Assembly (NCBI GenBank): GCA_020350825.1
Contig: CP070724.1
Span: 1,236,914 to 1,300,913, forward strand
Direction of reading: 5' to 3'
Length of the DNA: 64,000 nt
Source: Thermoplasmatales archaeon
Lineage (GTDB): Archaea > Thermoplasmatota > E2 > DHVEG-1
The notes beneath the pieces are model-generated. The model ran no database searches. It saw only the letters and a program-made list of their open reading frames with translations, and was not told the origin of the DNA. Shown here piece by piece: positions 45,813 through 55,197 of the stretch (the stretch's first letter is position 1; each line of letters begins with the position of its first letter). Position numbers and translations under genes: made by a program.

Positions 45813-46580
45813 ATGCATAAAACCAAAGACGAACTTTATGGATTAATCAAGGATTTGAAGACAAAAAAAGAATTTGAAGAAGAAATAAAAAAACATTTTC
45901 GAGAATTCGATGGCCTATTTGATGAAGATACAATTGCATTATTTATTGTAGATGAATTAGGGCGAAACAAACAGGTTATCAGTAAAATATCTGATTTAAA
46001 ACCCGATTCTGATTACACAGTTGTTGGGGAAATTACAAATATTTATGATCCCAAGTCTTTCAAAAGAAAAAACGGTACTTCTGGGAGAGTACTTAATCTA
46101 GATATAAGCGATGATACGGGTACATGCCATTTAGTTTTATGGAATAAAGATGTAGAACAAGTAAAAAATAAGGATATAATGAAGGGGACCATAGTAAAGA
46201 TTATAAACGGTTATACAAAAAACGGCTATTCAGGGTTAGAGATAAATCTTGGCCGATGGGGACTTTTAGAAGTAGAGCCAAGTGACGAAATTATTAAGAA
46301 TTTACAATCCGTAAATCTTGATGAAATCAAAGGTAAATTGATTTATCGAGAATCCTCACGAGCTTTTTTTAAGAATAATGGCGAATTTGGGTTTATAACT
46401 ACAATTAAGATCAAAGAAAAAAACGAAGAAAAACAAATAAAAGTCTGGGATGCAAAAGTAAAAGAGATTCAAAAATTTAAAATTGGAGAACAGTTAATAA
46501 TTAAAAATATAACAATAAAACAAAACAATGGTCTAGAAGAGATACATGTCAACGATGATAGCACGATTCAAAGAAGCTAG
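45813..46580 (+). CDS. RPA-like OB-fold single-stranded DNA-binding protein
   Basis: 255 residues. An acidic/basic N-terminal helical region (about 1-60; KTKDELYGLIKDLKTKKEFEEEIKKHFREF) precedes a canonical RPA OB-fold (about 62-165; ISDLKPDSDYTVVGEITNIYDPKSFKRKNGTSGRVLNLDISDDTGTCHLVLW). A second OB-like segment (about 180-250) ends the protein. Archaeal replication protein A homologues protect ssDNA in replication and repair. No zinc-finger cysteines are visible. The gene stands alone and its end overlaps that of the convergent DUF4346 gene by four bases. Confidence 0.83.
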   Translation: MHKTKDELYGLIKDLKTKKEFEEEIKKHFREFDGLFDEDTIALFIVDELGRNKQVISKISDLKPDSDYTVVGEITNIYDPKSFKRKNGTSGRVLNLDISDDTGTCHLVLWNKDVEQVKNKDIMKGTIVKIINGYTKNGYSGLEINLGRWGLLEVEPSDEIIKNLQSVNLDEIKGKLIYRESSRAFFKNNGEFGFITTIKIKEKNEEKQIKVWDAKVKEIQKFKIGEQLIIKNITIKQNNGLEEIHVNDDSTIQRS

Positions 46581-46903
46581 CATCCACCTTGTACATATTT
46601 TTTATTTTGTTCTAAAGCATATTGAGCTTTCTGAAGCTCCCTACCAAGATATGTGTAATGTTCAGCTCTAAGATCTGGAGCATGGTGTACAATAGTATCA
46701 GATAATGCATCTGCTTTTGTGCCTGAAAAAACCTTTCTTAGATTCCCTGTAACAATTTTATCTTCTTTATAGATGTTTGAATAATATTCAACTCTAATTT
46801 CTTTTTTATGAACTTCTATAACAAAGAAACCTCTTCGGTCAAGGATTACATCTTTTTGTAGTGTTTTTTTAGCCTTTATTAAAGGAATTTCTTTATCAAC
46901 CAT
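46577..46903 (-). CDS. DUF4346 protein, last gene of the methyltransferase operon
   Basis: 108 residues. DRRGFFVIEVHKKEIRVEYY, followed by SGTKADALSDTIV and HYTYLGRELQKAQYALEQNKKYVQ, matches the DUF4346 pattern (LD..GFFVI, DHA.YLGREL.KAE.AL). From memory, this domain is found fused or linked to MtrA-type corrinoid proteins and pterin-related proteins. The start overlaps the end of the methionine-synthase gene by eight bases, so coupling is strong. Its biochemical role is unknown; assistance to the corrinoid protein is inferred from linkage. Confidence 0.8.
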   Translation of the reverse strand: MVDKEIPLIKAKKTLQKDVILDRRGFFVIEVHKKEIRVEYYSNIYKEDKIVTGNLRKVFSGTKADALSDTIVHHAPDLRAEHYTYLGRELQKAQYALEQNKKYVQGGC

Positions 46904-47792
46904 TAATTATTTCACCTGCCTTTGTAAGATTCTTCAGTTTTTGAAATGCAACATCCTTAGGCAATAATCTTTGGCCGCAATCTGGAGAAATTTGTATAAT
47001 TTTATTTCCAAAAATATCCATTGCACTTATTATATGCTTTGTAATTTCTTCTACAGATTCTATTCTTATGTCATCTGAACGGACTGATCCTAAGCATATT
47101 TTTTGAGAAAAACTGTAATCTTTAAAAGCATCAAATAGCTGTGGCGAAGCCTTGAATTCGTGAGAAAGTATATCCACAGGCATTTCCAAAAGATCTGGTA
47201 CAATGGTAGAAATATTACCACATGCATGTAGTATTGTAGGACAAGATATATCCCTGGTAATTAATCTAATTAATTCTTTGCTATAATCAGGAATGTTGTT
47301 AGAAAAAAATGGCTCATCAATACTAATCATATCAACATGTTTTTGTAAAGCTTCTGCTTCTTTTTTCAGAGCATAAGCAAAATCAAAGGCAGCCTTTTTC
47401 TCATCATTATAATAAAGATCAACGCAAGAGTTGGTTAAGGTACAAGGTCCAGTAAGTATACCTTTTAATTCTATATCTTTAGGGATCATATCTCTAACAT
47501 ATTTCTGATCATCTATAATAATAGGACTATGGTATTCTATTTTATCTACAATTTCTGTTCTATTCCTAGTTCTGCATCCTTTTAGCTTTCTAGTGAAAAT
47601 CTGAATGAATGGATCTCTCGTTTGTCCATCTGAGATAATATCAATACCAGCGTTAATCATATCATTAACGGCATATTTAATGTACTGCTCCCATGTAACT
47701 TCTTCTTGATTGAAATAACTGTGCATTAACTCTATGTTATCAATTTTTGGTGGATATGATCCAATAACACATGTTTTGATTCTAGTCTTCAT
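46896..47792 (-). CDS. Core methionine synthase (MetE C-terminal domain family)
   Basis: 298 residues, a stand-alone version of the catalytic C-terminal domain of cobalamin-independent MetE. Predicted zinc/homocysteine ligands are H189 and C191 (LHACGN), E212 (SHEF) and C272 (SPDCGQ); SIDEPFF (D159-E160-P161) is also present. The N-terminal half that binds methyl-folate in full MetE is absent. Core-MetE enzymes of archaea and some bacteria take the methyl group from a corrinoid protein. The tight linkage to mtrA and mtrH provides exactly that donor here. It probably methylates homocysteine to methionine. Confidence 0.87.
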   Translation of the reverse strand: MKTRIKTCVIGSYPPKIDNIELMHSYFNQEEVTWEQYIKYAVNDMINAGIDIISDGQTRDPFIQIFTRKLKGCRTRNRTEIVDKIEYHSPIIIDDQKYVRDMIPKDIELKGILTGPCTLTNSCVDLYYNDEKKAAFDFAYALKKEAEALQKHVDMISIDEPFFSNNIPDYSKELIRLITRDISCPTILHACGNISTIVPDLLEMPVDILSHEFKASPQLFDAFKDYSFSQKICLGSVRSDDIRIESVEEITKHIISAMDIFGNKIIQISPDCGQRLLPKDVAFQKLKNLTKAGEIING

Positions 47793-48691
47793 TATAGAAG
47801 TTTCCTCCTAGGATGACTCTCAATAGGCGTTATTCCAAAATAATTTTCTGTATATTCAGATACCAAAATATCTTGCCATGCAATAATAGGAAGAATCATA
47901 TCAGCGTTTTCTACGGGACCAAAGATAGCATAATCACCTCCAAAAACAGGAATATTGATATTTGAAGAAGAATCGACTATTTTTCTCGCAGATTCAAAAT
48001 CATTTAACCACTTTGATTTTTCTACAACGTTATGAATGGCACAACCTACCGGCAAACCATATTCTTCTTTTATCACAGGAAGAGCGGCAATAGAAGCTCC
48101 GCTATTTTCACCTGGTGCAAGCGCAGCGGTATCCACAAGAATTTTTTCAATTCCTATTTTCTTAGATAGTTCTAATAATCCGATTTCTAATAGGTGTGCT
48201 CCGTTTTCTAAGATTTCAACTTTTCCATCTGGTGATTTATCCTTTGGATTAAACGCTACAATAATTGCCATTTCAGGAGTGTATTTCTTTAAAGCCTCTC
48301 GTTCTTCATCTGTGATTCCAATATGGATGGAGTTATAGATAGTTCTAAGAAGAAGATTTTTTTTGTGAAGATATTCTAAGGATTTTATTTTTATAGATGG
48401 TTCAATAATATCTATCGAGAAAGGATGGTTTTTTGGAAGTGTTTTTCCGATAAATGTAATGATTTCTTCAATATGCTCTTCTTTTCTAATAAAGAAATCT
48501 GGAATTACAGGGTTACCTGTTTTTTTACTAAGAGTTAGCATTTTTTGAAGATATACTCTTGTCCTTTCAAAATCAGGTTCTCCTTTAAAAAAAACACCAC
48601 CAAAAAGAACTGTTGGATATCTGCCCGGTTGACCGCCGATTTCTATTCCTGAAATGTCAAATACTTCTTGTTTTTTAGTAAATGAAAACAT
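47792..48691 (-). CDS. mtrH: MtrH-family methyl-pterin:corrinoid methyltransferase
   Basis: 299 residues: MFSFTKKQEVFDISGIEIGGQPGRYPTVLFGGVFF, the MtrH N-terminal signature, followed by a TIM-barrel with IEKILVDTAALAPGENSGAS and GLPVGCAIHNVVEKSKW. MtrH in methanogens moves the methyl group from methyl-tetrahydromethanopterin to the cobalt of MtrA. Here it lies between mtrA and core-metE (stop and start codons overlap or abut). No other Mtr membrane subunits are present in this window, so it is not part of the sodium-pumping methanogenic complex at this locus. Confidence 0.92.
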   Translation of the reverse strand: MFSFTKKQEVFDISGIEIGGQPGRYPTVLFGGVFFKGEPDFERTRVYLQKMLTLSKKTGNPVIPDFFIRKEEHIEEIITFIGKTLPKNHPFSIDIIEPSIKIKSLEYLHKKNLLLRTIYNSIHIGITDEEREALKKYTPEMAIIVAFNPKDKSPDGKVEILENGAHLLEIGLLELSKKIGIEKILVDTAALAPGENSGASIAALPVIKEEYGLPVGCAIHNVVEKSKWLNDFESARKIVDSSSNINIPVFGGDYAIFGPVENADMILPIIAWQDILVSEYTENYFGITPIESHPRRKLL

Positions 48692-49261
48692 TTACTTACC
48701 TCTCTTTATAACTTTTCCCATATAATTCACTACAATCTTTGAATGTAATGCTCTTTTATCATCTAAACTCACGTTTGCATCAGGTTTTATTCTTATTGCA
48801 ATGTAAGGTTCTCCAAAGCATGGAGGTGATTTTGCTGTGTACTCATTTATAACTTCGTCAATTTTATCATTATCTTTGATCCCTATTAGATTTACAATTT
48901 CAACTTGGTCACGAAATCTTTCTATAGCTTCTTCTTTTAAATTCTCAATATATGGAATAGCTCCCATTGCCTGAATAATCTTATGTTGCTTATTTATCCC
49001 GTTTTTGTATAAGGCAACAAGTGAAGTTCCTGAACGATGACCTCTAATATCATCTCCACAAATAACAAGATATCTTATATGAGGATTTGAAATTACATTG
49101 GCAACTATTTTTTCTACTCCAATATTCTCGGTTTTTAACGGACCATATATAGCAACGTTATCTGGAGGCGTATACTTTATAGTGAGTAATACAACTGCAA
49201 CACATCCTTCAATCGAACAAACGGTGAAATCTCCACCCCAAGGGTAACGTTCAATTTCCAT
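48692..49261 (-). CDS. mtrA: Soluble MtrA-like corrinoid protein
   Basis: 189 residues: MEIERYPWGGDFTVCSIEGCVAVVLL, VKxGH-like block GDDIRGHRSGTSLVAL with H75 in the position of the cobalt-coordinating histidine, and AIPYIENLKEEAIERFRDQVEIVNLIG. The C-terminal transmembrane helix of methanogen MtrA is missing, so the protein is predicted to be cytosolic. It is the first gene of the operon mtrA-mtrH-coreMetE-DUF4346. It would carry the methyl-cobamide between MtrH and the methionine synthase. Confidence 0.92.
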   Translation of the reverse strand: MEIERYPWGGDFTVCSIEGCVAVVLLTIKYTPPDNVAIYGPLKTENIGVEKIVANVISNPHIRYLVICGDDIRGHRSGTSLVALYKNGINKQHKIIQAMGAIPYIENLKEEAIERFRDQVEIVNLIGIKDNDKIDEVINEYTAKSPPCFGEPYIAIRIKPDANVSLDDKRALHSKIVVNYMGKVIKRGK

Positions 49262-49414
49262 TCAATACAGGCTCCATTTTTTTAAAAATGAAACTGTTTA
49301 CTTAATTTTAATGTATTGTTAGCATAGTAGATATAAATTTAATTTTCAATAATATTTGTTATATTAGGATAATCTTTATATCAAGGTGTAGATATTATTA
49401 TTAGTGGAATTAAA

Positions 49415-51295
49415 ATGAATTTACAATATCATAGATGTAAAAAAAATTTGATTAGCAGGATGAACAATCTCAAAGGAATATGGTTTCATATCGTTGGGAT
49501 CGCTTGTATCATTTGGTTTTTAATACGGGTTGTTCCTGCTCCACATCGAGTGCGTTATCCCTGTCAACAAATGTCTATAACGGTAGCATTAGGATATATT
49601 GTCTTTTGGAGTGTATTATTCCACGGGCTTTTAATATGGATACGACGAGTGAAATGGAGGACATCAGCAATTATACCAACCCTTTCTGTCATTTTTATTA
49701 TAATTTTTTCTGTGACTGGAATGGTGTTTGCAGATAACTATTTTAATGAAGGAAATAACACAGAACAGTGGGATCCGATTCTTAAAGAACCTATTGGAAC
49801 CCCTCTTGGGGCCAATCCGGGAAGAGTTGTATGGATTTGGGATCCAGATTCCACGGAATCAGATTTAAAGGGTTATTGGTGGAAAAAAGAAAATAATAAT
49901 CAGTCGATTATTGATCAGATGTTTTCTTCTGGAATTCAAGGTTTAGCTGGAGTAGAATCCGTTGAGGACGCCTGGGATATCTTGTTTAAACATTTCAACC
50001 AGGTTCATGGGAATGGTGAAGTGGGATATCAGCCTGGTGAAAAAATAGCAATAAAAATAAACCTGAATAACTGCTGGGAAGCCCTTGGTTACATAAGAAT
50101 TGATAATGATAGAGATGCGAGCCCTTATGTTGTAAAGGCACTTCTCAGACAGCTTATAAACACAGTTGGTGTAGCTCAAGAAGACATTACGATATATGAT
50201 GCATCACGTAAAATGGTCAACTGGTTTTATAAACGTGTTTACTATGAAACATACCCTGCAATACCCTTAGTACCAGAATTTCCAGATATAAATTATGTTG
50301 ATAAGGATGGAGGAGCCTCTGGTCGTCAAAAAGTAGAAGCAAGTACACAAAAAATTTACTTTGCAGATGATACGGGTCTGAGTAAAGCTCTTCCTACTTG
50401 CGTTGTTGATGCTAAATATATTATTAATATGCCCATTCTTAAGAGGCATCCTATTCAACAAGGTATAACATTATCTGGTAAGAATTTTTTTGGAACCTGG
50501 ATTGGACCGGTTGAGGATATACATAATTACCATACAGGAGCTTTTACAGCGGGTAATCCTGCACCTCAAACTGATCTATTAGCTCATGAACATATTGGAG
50601 GGAAAACAATTTTGTTTATTGGGGATGGAATCTATGCAACAAAAAAAGATCATTGTACAATCACAAAATTTAATATGTATCCATTTAACAATGATTGGAC
50701 CAATAGTCTTTTCTTTTCGCAAGATCCTGTTGCTATTGATTCTGTGATGTATGATTTCCTTCATTCAGAGGGGGCGAACCCCCCTGAAGGATCACAGAAT
50801 TATCTGCATCAATCAGCAGAACCTCCCACAGGGGTTTATGATCCTGAAAATGATGGTGTTTACGTTTCAGAAAGCCTTGGAGTGCATGAACATTGGGACA
50901 CAACTCTAGATATATTCTCATCTGAACGGTATTCTGGTCCGTCTGACAATGGGATTGATTTCGTGGCTTACGGTGAAGAAAATGCTCAACCTGCAGTTAT
51001 TATAACCCAACCAAGAGAGAACTATCTATACTTATCTGGAAAAGAGATAATTCCCTTGCCAATTACAGTTATAATAGGGAAGATCTTTGTAGAATCAAGG
51101 ATAAATGGTATAACTGAAGATGTTGAAAAAGTAGAGTTTTATATCGATAATGAGTATCAATATACTGCCTTTGAAGGACCATATACATGGTTATGGGACA
51201 AGCCAAATTTCTTCAGACATACATTAAAAGTGATCGCTTATTATAATGATGGAGATCAGTTAAGTGAAAATGTTATAGTGTGGAAGTTTTTCTAA
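49415..51295 (+). CDS. Membrane-anchored DUF362 protein
   Basis: 626 residues. Three hydrophobic segments lie in the N-terminal 110 residues (about 22-39, 54-75, 85-106), followed by a large domain facing outside or inside. That domain contains the DUF362 pattern: KIAIKINLNNCW, SPYVVKALLRQLINTVGVAQEDITIYDASRK, DAKYIINMPILKRHPIQQGITLSGKNFFGTW, FIGDGIYA and SQDPVAIDSVMYDFL. The C-terminal 90 residues look like a beta-sandwich (VEKVEFYIDNEYQYT..GPYTWLWDKP). DUF362 proteins are often iron-sulfur linked, but no ferredoxin motif is seen here. Function unknown. Confidence 0.8.
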   Translation: MNLQYHRCKKNLISRMNNLKGIWFHIVGIACIIWFLIRVVPAPHRVRYPCQQMSITVALGYIVFWSVLFHGLLIWIRRVKWRTSAIIPTLSVIFIIIFSVTGMVFADNYFNEGNNTEQWDPILKEPIGTPLGANPGRVVWIWDPDSTESDLKGYWWKKENNNQSIIDQMFSSGIQGLAGVESVEDAWDILFKHFNQVHGNGEVGYQPGEKIAIKINLNNCWEALGYIRIDNDRDASPYVVKALLRQLINTVGVAQEDITIYDASRKMVNWFYKRVYYETYPAIPLVPEFPDINYVDKDGGASGRQKVEASTQKIYFADDTGLSKALPTCVVDAKYIINMPILKRHPIQQGITLSGKNFFGTWIGPVEDIHNYHTGAFTAGNPAPQTDLLAHEHIGGKTILFIGDGIYATKKDHCTITKFNMYPFNNDWTNSLFFSQDPVAIDSVMYDFLHSEGANPPEGSQNYLHQSAEPPTGVYDPENDGVYVSESLGVHEHWDTTLDIFSSERYSGPSDNGIDFVAYGEENAQPAVIITQPRENYLYLSGKEIIPLPITVIIGKIFVESRINGITEDVEKVEFYIDNEYQYTAFEGPYTWLWDKPNFFRHTLKVIAYYNDGDQLSENVIVWKFF

Positions 51296-51302
51296 TCTGG
51301 TT

Positions 51303-51936
51303 TTAATATTTTGGAGTTACATAATAGATATCGATTATTTCAAAATCAAATTGTTGACTTAGTACTATCTTAAAAGTTAATTTTTCTTTATCCAAATATT
51401 CCTCAAGTTTTACTCTGTCGGAAAGGGAGCTGAACATAAAATATGCACGACCGTTTTTAGAAAGATATATTTTTTATACCCTCTATAAATCTTTTTGTTA
51501 CTTGAAGTCCATCTTTTCCACCAACTGTAGCTACATCGAGCCACCCGCAAACCTTTTTCTCATTGGAAGCCGGGAGATATGGTAGATTGAATATTACAAT
51601 GTCAAATAGCTCTCTTTCTTTGATTGATGAAAAAAGATCTCCACCTCTTACTTCTAAAGTTCCTTTAAGCATTTGACGATTTCTTTTTGAATTATGATTG
51701 GCTAATTGAACCGCAAAAGGATTTACGTCTGTGCAGATTACCTGCGCTCCACAACGTGCACATTCAAGAGCTATTAAACCACAGCCCGTGCCAATCTCTA
51801 GTATTTTATCTCCATAGTTAATTTTTAATGCTTCAATCATCAAGAAGGAGTCTTCTGCAGGGTCATAAACCTCTGGATGTAAATCAATAACTAGTCCGTT
51901 TAAATGGAATGTTTTATTTGGAATAGTATCTAACAA
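51303..51936 (-). pseudogene. HemK/PrmC-like methyltransferase, frameshifted near the 3' end
   Basis: The first 159 residues (51936-51457) form a class I SAM methyltransferase: EIGTGCGLIALECARCGAQVICTDVNP and the catalytic NLPYLP (variant of NPPY), as in archaeal HemK2/Mtq2-type enzymes that methylate a glutamine of release factor. The frame stops after GIKNISF. In another frame the expected C-terminus continues: YLSKNGRAYFMFSSLSDRVK, then LEEYLDKEKLTFKIVLSQQF and FEIIDIYYVTPKY, ending at 51303. The switch lies by a six-A run, so a homopolymer indel or assembly error is the simplest explanation. The repaired protein would be about 210 residues, usual for the family. Confidence 0.75.
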
Positions 51937-52048
51937 TGAAGAACCGTCCTTATTTTGCCAATAAATTTGGTTTTATAAATGATTTATTACTATATCAAAA
52001 CAATGAAAAAAATTTGAAAGCAAAATAGATAACAATTGCACAACACAC

Positions 52049-52058
52049 TTTATATGGA
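52049..52058 (+). promoter_or_regulatory. TATA box of a probably leaderless pilin transcript
   Basis: CTTTATATGG-like TATA element about 25-30 bases before the ATG at 52080. No Shine-Dalgarno sequence is present between them, so transcription would start at or next to the start codon. Confidence 0.45.
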
Positions 52059-52079
52059 ATTTTAGGCACAAGCTATTCT

Positions 52080-52499
52080 ATGAACGGTAAAAGAACGGAT
52101 GAAGCGATTTCGGATTTATTAGGAACAATGTTGTTATTATCTGTTGCTGTTTCAGTTTTTTCTGTTATATCTCTTAATACTTTATCTGGCATATCACTTG
52201 AGGAACATCTATTGGTAACCATTGGGGGGACTTTAGAAGGCAATAATATAATACTGACACATCGTGGTGGAGAATCATTGCCCCTAGAATCAGAAGTTAT
52301 GTTTACAATAGCTGGTGCACAGTTGAATTTCACAGCTGGACAGCTTTTAGATGATAAATCAAAACAAGATGGGCTATGGACTGTAGGTGAATTAATTGTT
52401 TATAATAGGACAAATTTAACTGGTTTAAGGATTGAAGCAACGGTTGTTGAAGTGAAAGACGATACAACATTGTTTATGGGTATTCTTCAACACGGATAA
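52080..52499 (+). CDS. Archaeal type IV pilin-like protein
   Basis: 139 residues. A short basic leader, MNGKRTDEAISD, precedes a hydrophobic helix LLGTMLLLSVAVSVFSVISL; this is the archaeal pilin N-terminal (DUF1628-like) pattern, where a prepilin peptidase would cut before or within the DEA segment. The rest is a small beta-rich head (IILTHRGGESLPLESEVMFTIAGAQLNFTAG) with possible N-glycosylation sites (NFT, NRT, NLT). It is monocistronic and probably leaderless. Likely a minor pilin or surface filament subunit. Confidence 0.82.
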   Translation: MNGKRTDEAISDLLGTMLLLSVAVSVFSVISLNTLSGISLEEHLLVTIGGTLEGNNIILTHRGGESLPLESEVMFTIAGAQLNFTAGQLLDDKSKQDGLWTVGELIVYNRTNLTGLRIEATVVEVKDDTTLFMGILQHG

Positions 52500-52628
52500 A
52501 TGAGGTATTTTAAATCATTCAATTTTTCAACTATAAATATAACTGTTTGTTATTCTTTTTTTTACAAAATTAATATTATGTCAGAAATAACAGTTAAAAA
52601 AAATAAAAGAAGTTGAGTGGATACTTCA

Positions 52629-54524
52629 CTATTCGTATCCGCCTAATAAAAGACTTGGATCTCCAATTAATACCCACTGTTCAACCATTTGGCGATCAGC
52701 ATCATCAACATTTATATCAAATTCATTGACATAGTCTGTAATTGCAGCACTATGTGCCTCACCAACATGATCCTTTCCTAACTGTCCATAGTTGTAGAAG
52801 AACCTTGGTAGTAACCATCCATCAAGTCCATCCGGGTAGCTGAAACCAGGTAGTCCCATTCCAAGTCCACTATTACCCATTGTCGCAATGGCTCCTCCGT
52901 TTGCTTTACTTGTTAGCCACCAGCTAAAACATTTTGGCACCCATTCATAGTAGAAAAACGGGCGACCAAAGAAACCTAATCCATGCTCAAGAACGCCCTT
53001 AATGATGTTACTTAATGTGACATTGAATTGACTGTTATGACAGCCGCCAATAACAATTACAGGGAGTTCATCTGTATTTTTTAATTTTGGAAATAGTTTC
53101 AACGGATGAAAAATATTATACATCTGAAGAATGGTAATTTTATGATCGTTGTTCGGGTCATCGGGGGGATAAGTCACTAAAATAGATGGATTAGCATGAC
53201 CCGCCATATGGATAAAACCAGCTCCATTGTTGATTCCCTCTTCAACAGCTTCTTGACCAGTTAACGCTCCGTTAGACGCCCATATTCTTTCAAAATTAAA
53301 TCCTGTCATATAACTTGCTGAAACATCGGTATCGAGCTCTGCTTCATATGCCCCAGGAGTACTATCTGGATACGTATCTCCACCAATGAGAAGCATATCT
53401 TTAAACCATGATTCAGCAGCTTTATCTTTCTCATAATTAATAATTTTATTGACCATGATTTTAACATCACCAATTTTTCTACAGGGAAGTCTTCCAACAT
53501 AAACATCAGGTGCACCGTCGATTATATCCTGACTTCCAAATTTAAATTCAGCAAATATGTTATTGCCATTGGAATCCCAGTCCTCAAAAGCAGTTCCATT
53601 ATCCTTGTATATATCTGCATAATAAAGATCACTATCGACACCCAATTCAGTTGGTGAACCAACATGATTGTTAGTATTTCTCGCAGGAAGGTGCCACGAT
53701 TGACGTTGCCCTACATGTCCACCGACAAGAAGAACATAGCTTATCCCCATTTCTTCAATTGCATCTTTGATATAAAGCTTAATATTTTCCTGTTTGTCAC
53801 GTCCATCAGTATATTCTGCATAGATATCCTCGGTTGTCTTAAGAGTTGTAGTCATTCCCTTACTTATTTTGTGATCTATTAATGGTTGTAGTTCCTGTTC
53901 AAATATAGAGGGAGTAATTATAACAAGGTCAAATACATCAGGAAATATGACTGGATTCGAGGGTTCTTCATATATTATTGATATTTTTACAGAGTTACTA
54001 TGATATAAAGTATTTTCTGCAGGTGAATATCTGACTGGATAGCATTGGACTGATAAAAATATAACATGTTCAGTTCCCTCTAGTCCTGTGCATGTTCTGT
54101 AACTATACTCGTTATCTGGATAAAGGTCCGAGCTTGAGTAAATTTCTCTTGATTTTGCTTCTGCTCTTATAGTATTTTTTCCTTCAATTATTGGGGCAGG
54201 AGCTGGTCTAATTTCTTTTGAGAGAATCTGCTCTTTTACTTCAGAAAACTCAACGAACACTTCTTTAATTTTGGAACCAATAGGAAATGTATATGTTTCG
54301 GTAATTCTGGGTAATACAGGTTTACCAGTTACCATTAAATAAGAAGTTGCCTCCTCCAATTTTATGGAGATATACTTGTCATCTTCATACATTTCAGGAG
54401 ATGATAAAGATAGCGATTCTATTTTTTCAATTAATTTATCTTCGTCTATTTCAGGTAAAGCAACAGCTCCAAGTCCACTTACAACTAAAATACCTATCAT
54501 CAATATTGATATTGTTTTCTTCAT
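52629..54524 (-). CDS. Secreted gingipain-like C25 cysteine peptidase
   Basis: 631 residues from the ATG at 54524 (MKKTISILMIGILVVSGLGAVA, signal peptide); the ATG at 54536 provides GGGGAAAA as its ribosome site. An N-terminal prodomain-like region (about 25-195; SYLMVTGKPVLPRITETYTFPIG) precedes the C25 catalytic domain: DLVIITPSIFEQELQPLIDHK, YVLLVGGH, DSDLYYADI, PDVYVGRLPCR. Catalytic residues are H in FIHMAGHANP and C in VIVIGGCHNSQF. C25 peptidases are abundant in sediment archaea that feed on protein. No shared C-terminal Ig-like/helix domain is present, unlike the C1A protease at 34492. Confidence 0.9.
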   Translation of the reverse strand: MKKTISILMIGILVVSGLGAVALPEIDEDKLIEKIESLSLSSPEMYEDDKYISIKLEEATSYLMVTGKPVLPRITETYTFPIGSKIKEVFVEFSEVKEQILSKEIRPAPAPIIEGKNTIRAEAKSREIYSSSDLYPDNEYSYRTCTGLEGTEHVIFLSVQCYPVRYSPAENTLYHSNSVKISIIYEEPSNPVIFPDVFDLVIITPSIFEQELQPLIDHKISKGMTTTLKTTEDIYAEYTDGRDKQENIKLYIKDAIEEMGISYVLLVGGHVGQRQSWHLPARNTNNHVGSPTELGVDSDLYYADIYKDNGTAFEDWDSNGNNIFAEFKFGSQDIIDGAPDVYVGRLPCRKIGDVKIMVNKIINYEKDKAAESWFKDMLLIGGDTYPDSTPGAYEAELDTDVSASYMTGFNFERIWASNGALTGQEAVEEGINNGAGFIHMAGHANPSILVTYPPDDPNNDHKITILQMYNIFHPLKLFPKLKNTDELPVIVIGGCHNSQFNVTLSNIIKGVLEHGLGFFGRPFFYYEWVPKCFSWWLTSKANGGAIATMGNSGLGMGLPGFSYPDGLDGWLLPRFFYNYGQLGKDHVGEAHSAAITDYVNEFDINVDDADRQMVEQWVLIGDPSLLLGGYE

Positions 54525-54536
54525 ATTTTTCCCCAT

Positions 54537-55197
54537 TTTTATAACAACGTAATCTATATATAAATGTTTCTAATGTGTTATGTTTTGTATTTATTTTTAG
54601 AATAAAAATTGTTATGGATATCCGAAATATTAAAAGTTTAAACATATAAATGAATATGGGATGGTTTTTAAAAGCCAACCAAATAGCTGTGGTTAAAGAT
54701 ACATTAGTCGCTTTAAGTGAACTATCAGAAATACTATCGATATTAATTTTAGAAAGATTTTCTAAAATGTTCAGCAATCATTAAATATGTCGCTTTTTAG
54801 AATATTGAATATGTTTATGGAATGTTTTACTTTCTAATGTTGTTATTCCCATATATCCTTGCATTTAATAGAAAATAAATCTATATGTGGTAAAACAAAA
54901 CCTTTTTTCCCCTGGAAAAAATGATATTTTGGACATAATAACATTATTATTAAAAATTTTATCATTTTGTACAAAATTCTGATAAGAGTTTTTTTATATA
55001 ACTTCATTGCTAGTTATCAAACACTTTGGAAAGAATAAAAGGGGGAAAACTATTCGATTAAAAATATCGGGTGTTGTTTTGATTACAAATAAAAACTTCC
55101 TTCCTCTCGTAATCCTTTCCTTAAATCCCAATGTTTAGAATGCGAACATAATCCCCCTTTCCAAAGCATAGCAAATATAATAGATATGGAGGCATCT
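54537..55197. other. Long intergenic region
   Basis: About 660 AT-rich bases. A 44-codon frame at 54650-54784 on the + strand (MNMGWFLKANQIAVVKDTLV...) has no ribosome site and is not supported as a gene. Nothing else coding is recognised. A GGGGGAAAA run at about 55040 resembles the ribosome site of the secreted-protein genes but has no ATG after it. Confidence 0.35.

Noticed and set aside
46577..49261. Possible part of a methanogenic Mtr complex
   Set aside because: MtrA lacks the membrane helix, no mtrB-G genes are adjacent, and a core methionine synthase is in the operon instead; no methanogenesis genes are seen in the window.
54650..54784. 44-codon frame with amphipathic character
   Set aside because: No ribosome site, no homology recognised, in an AT-rich intergenic region where such frames arise by chance.
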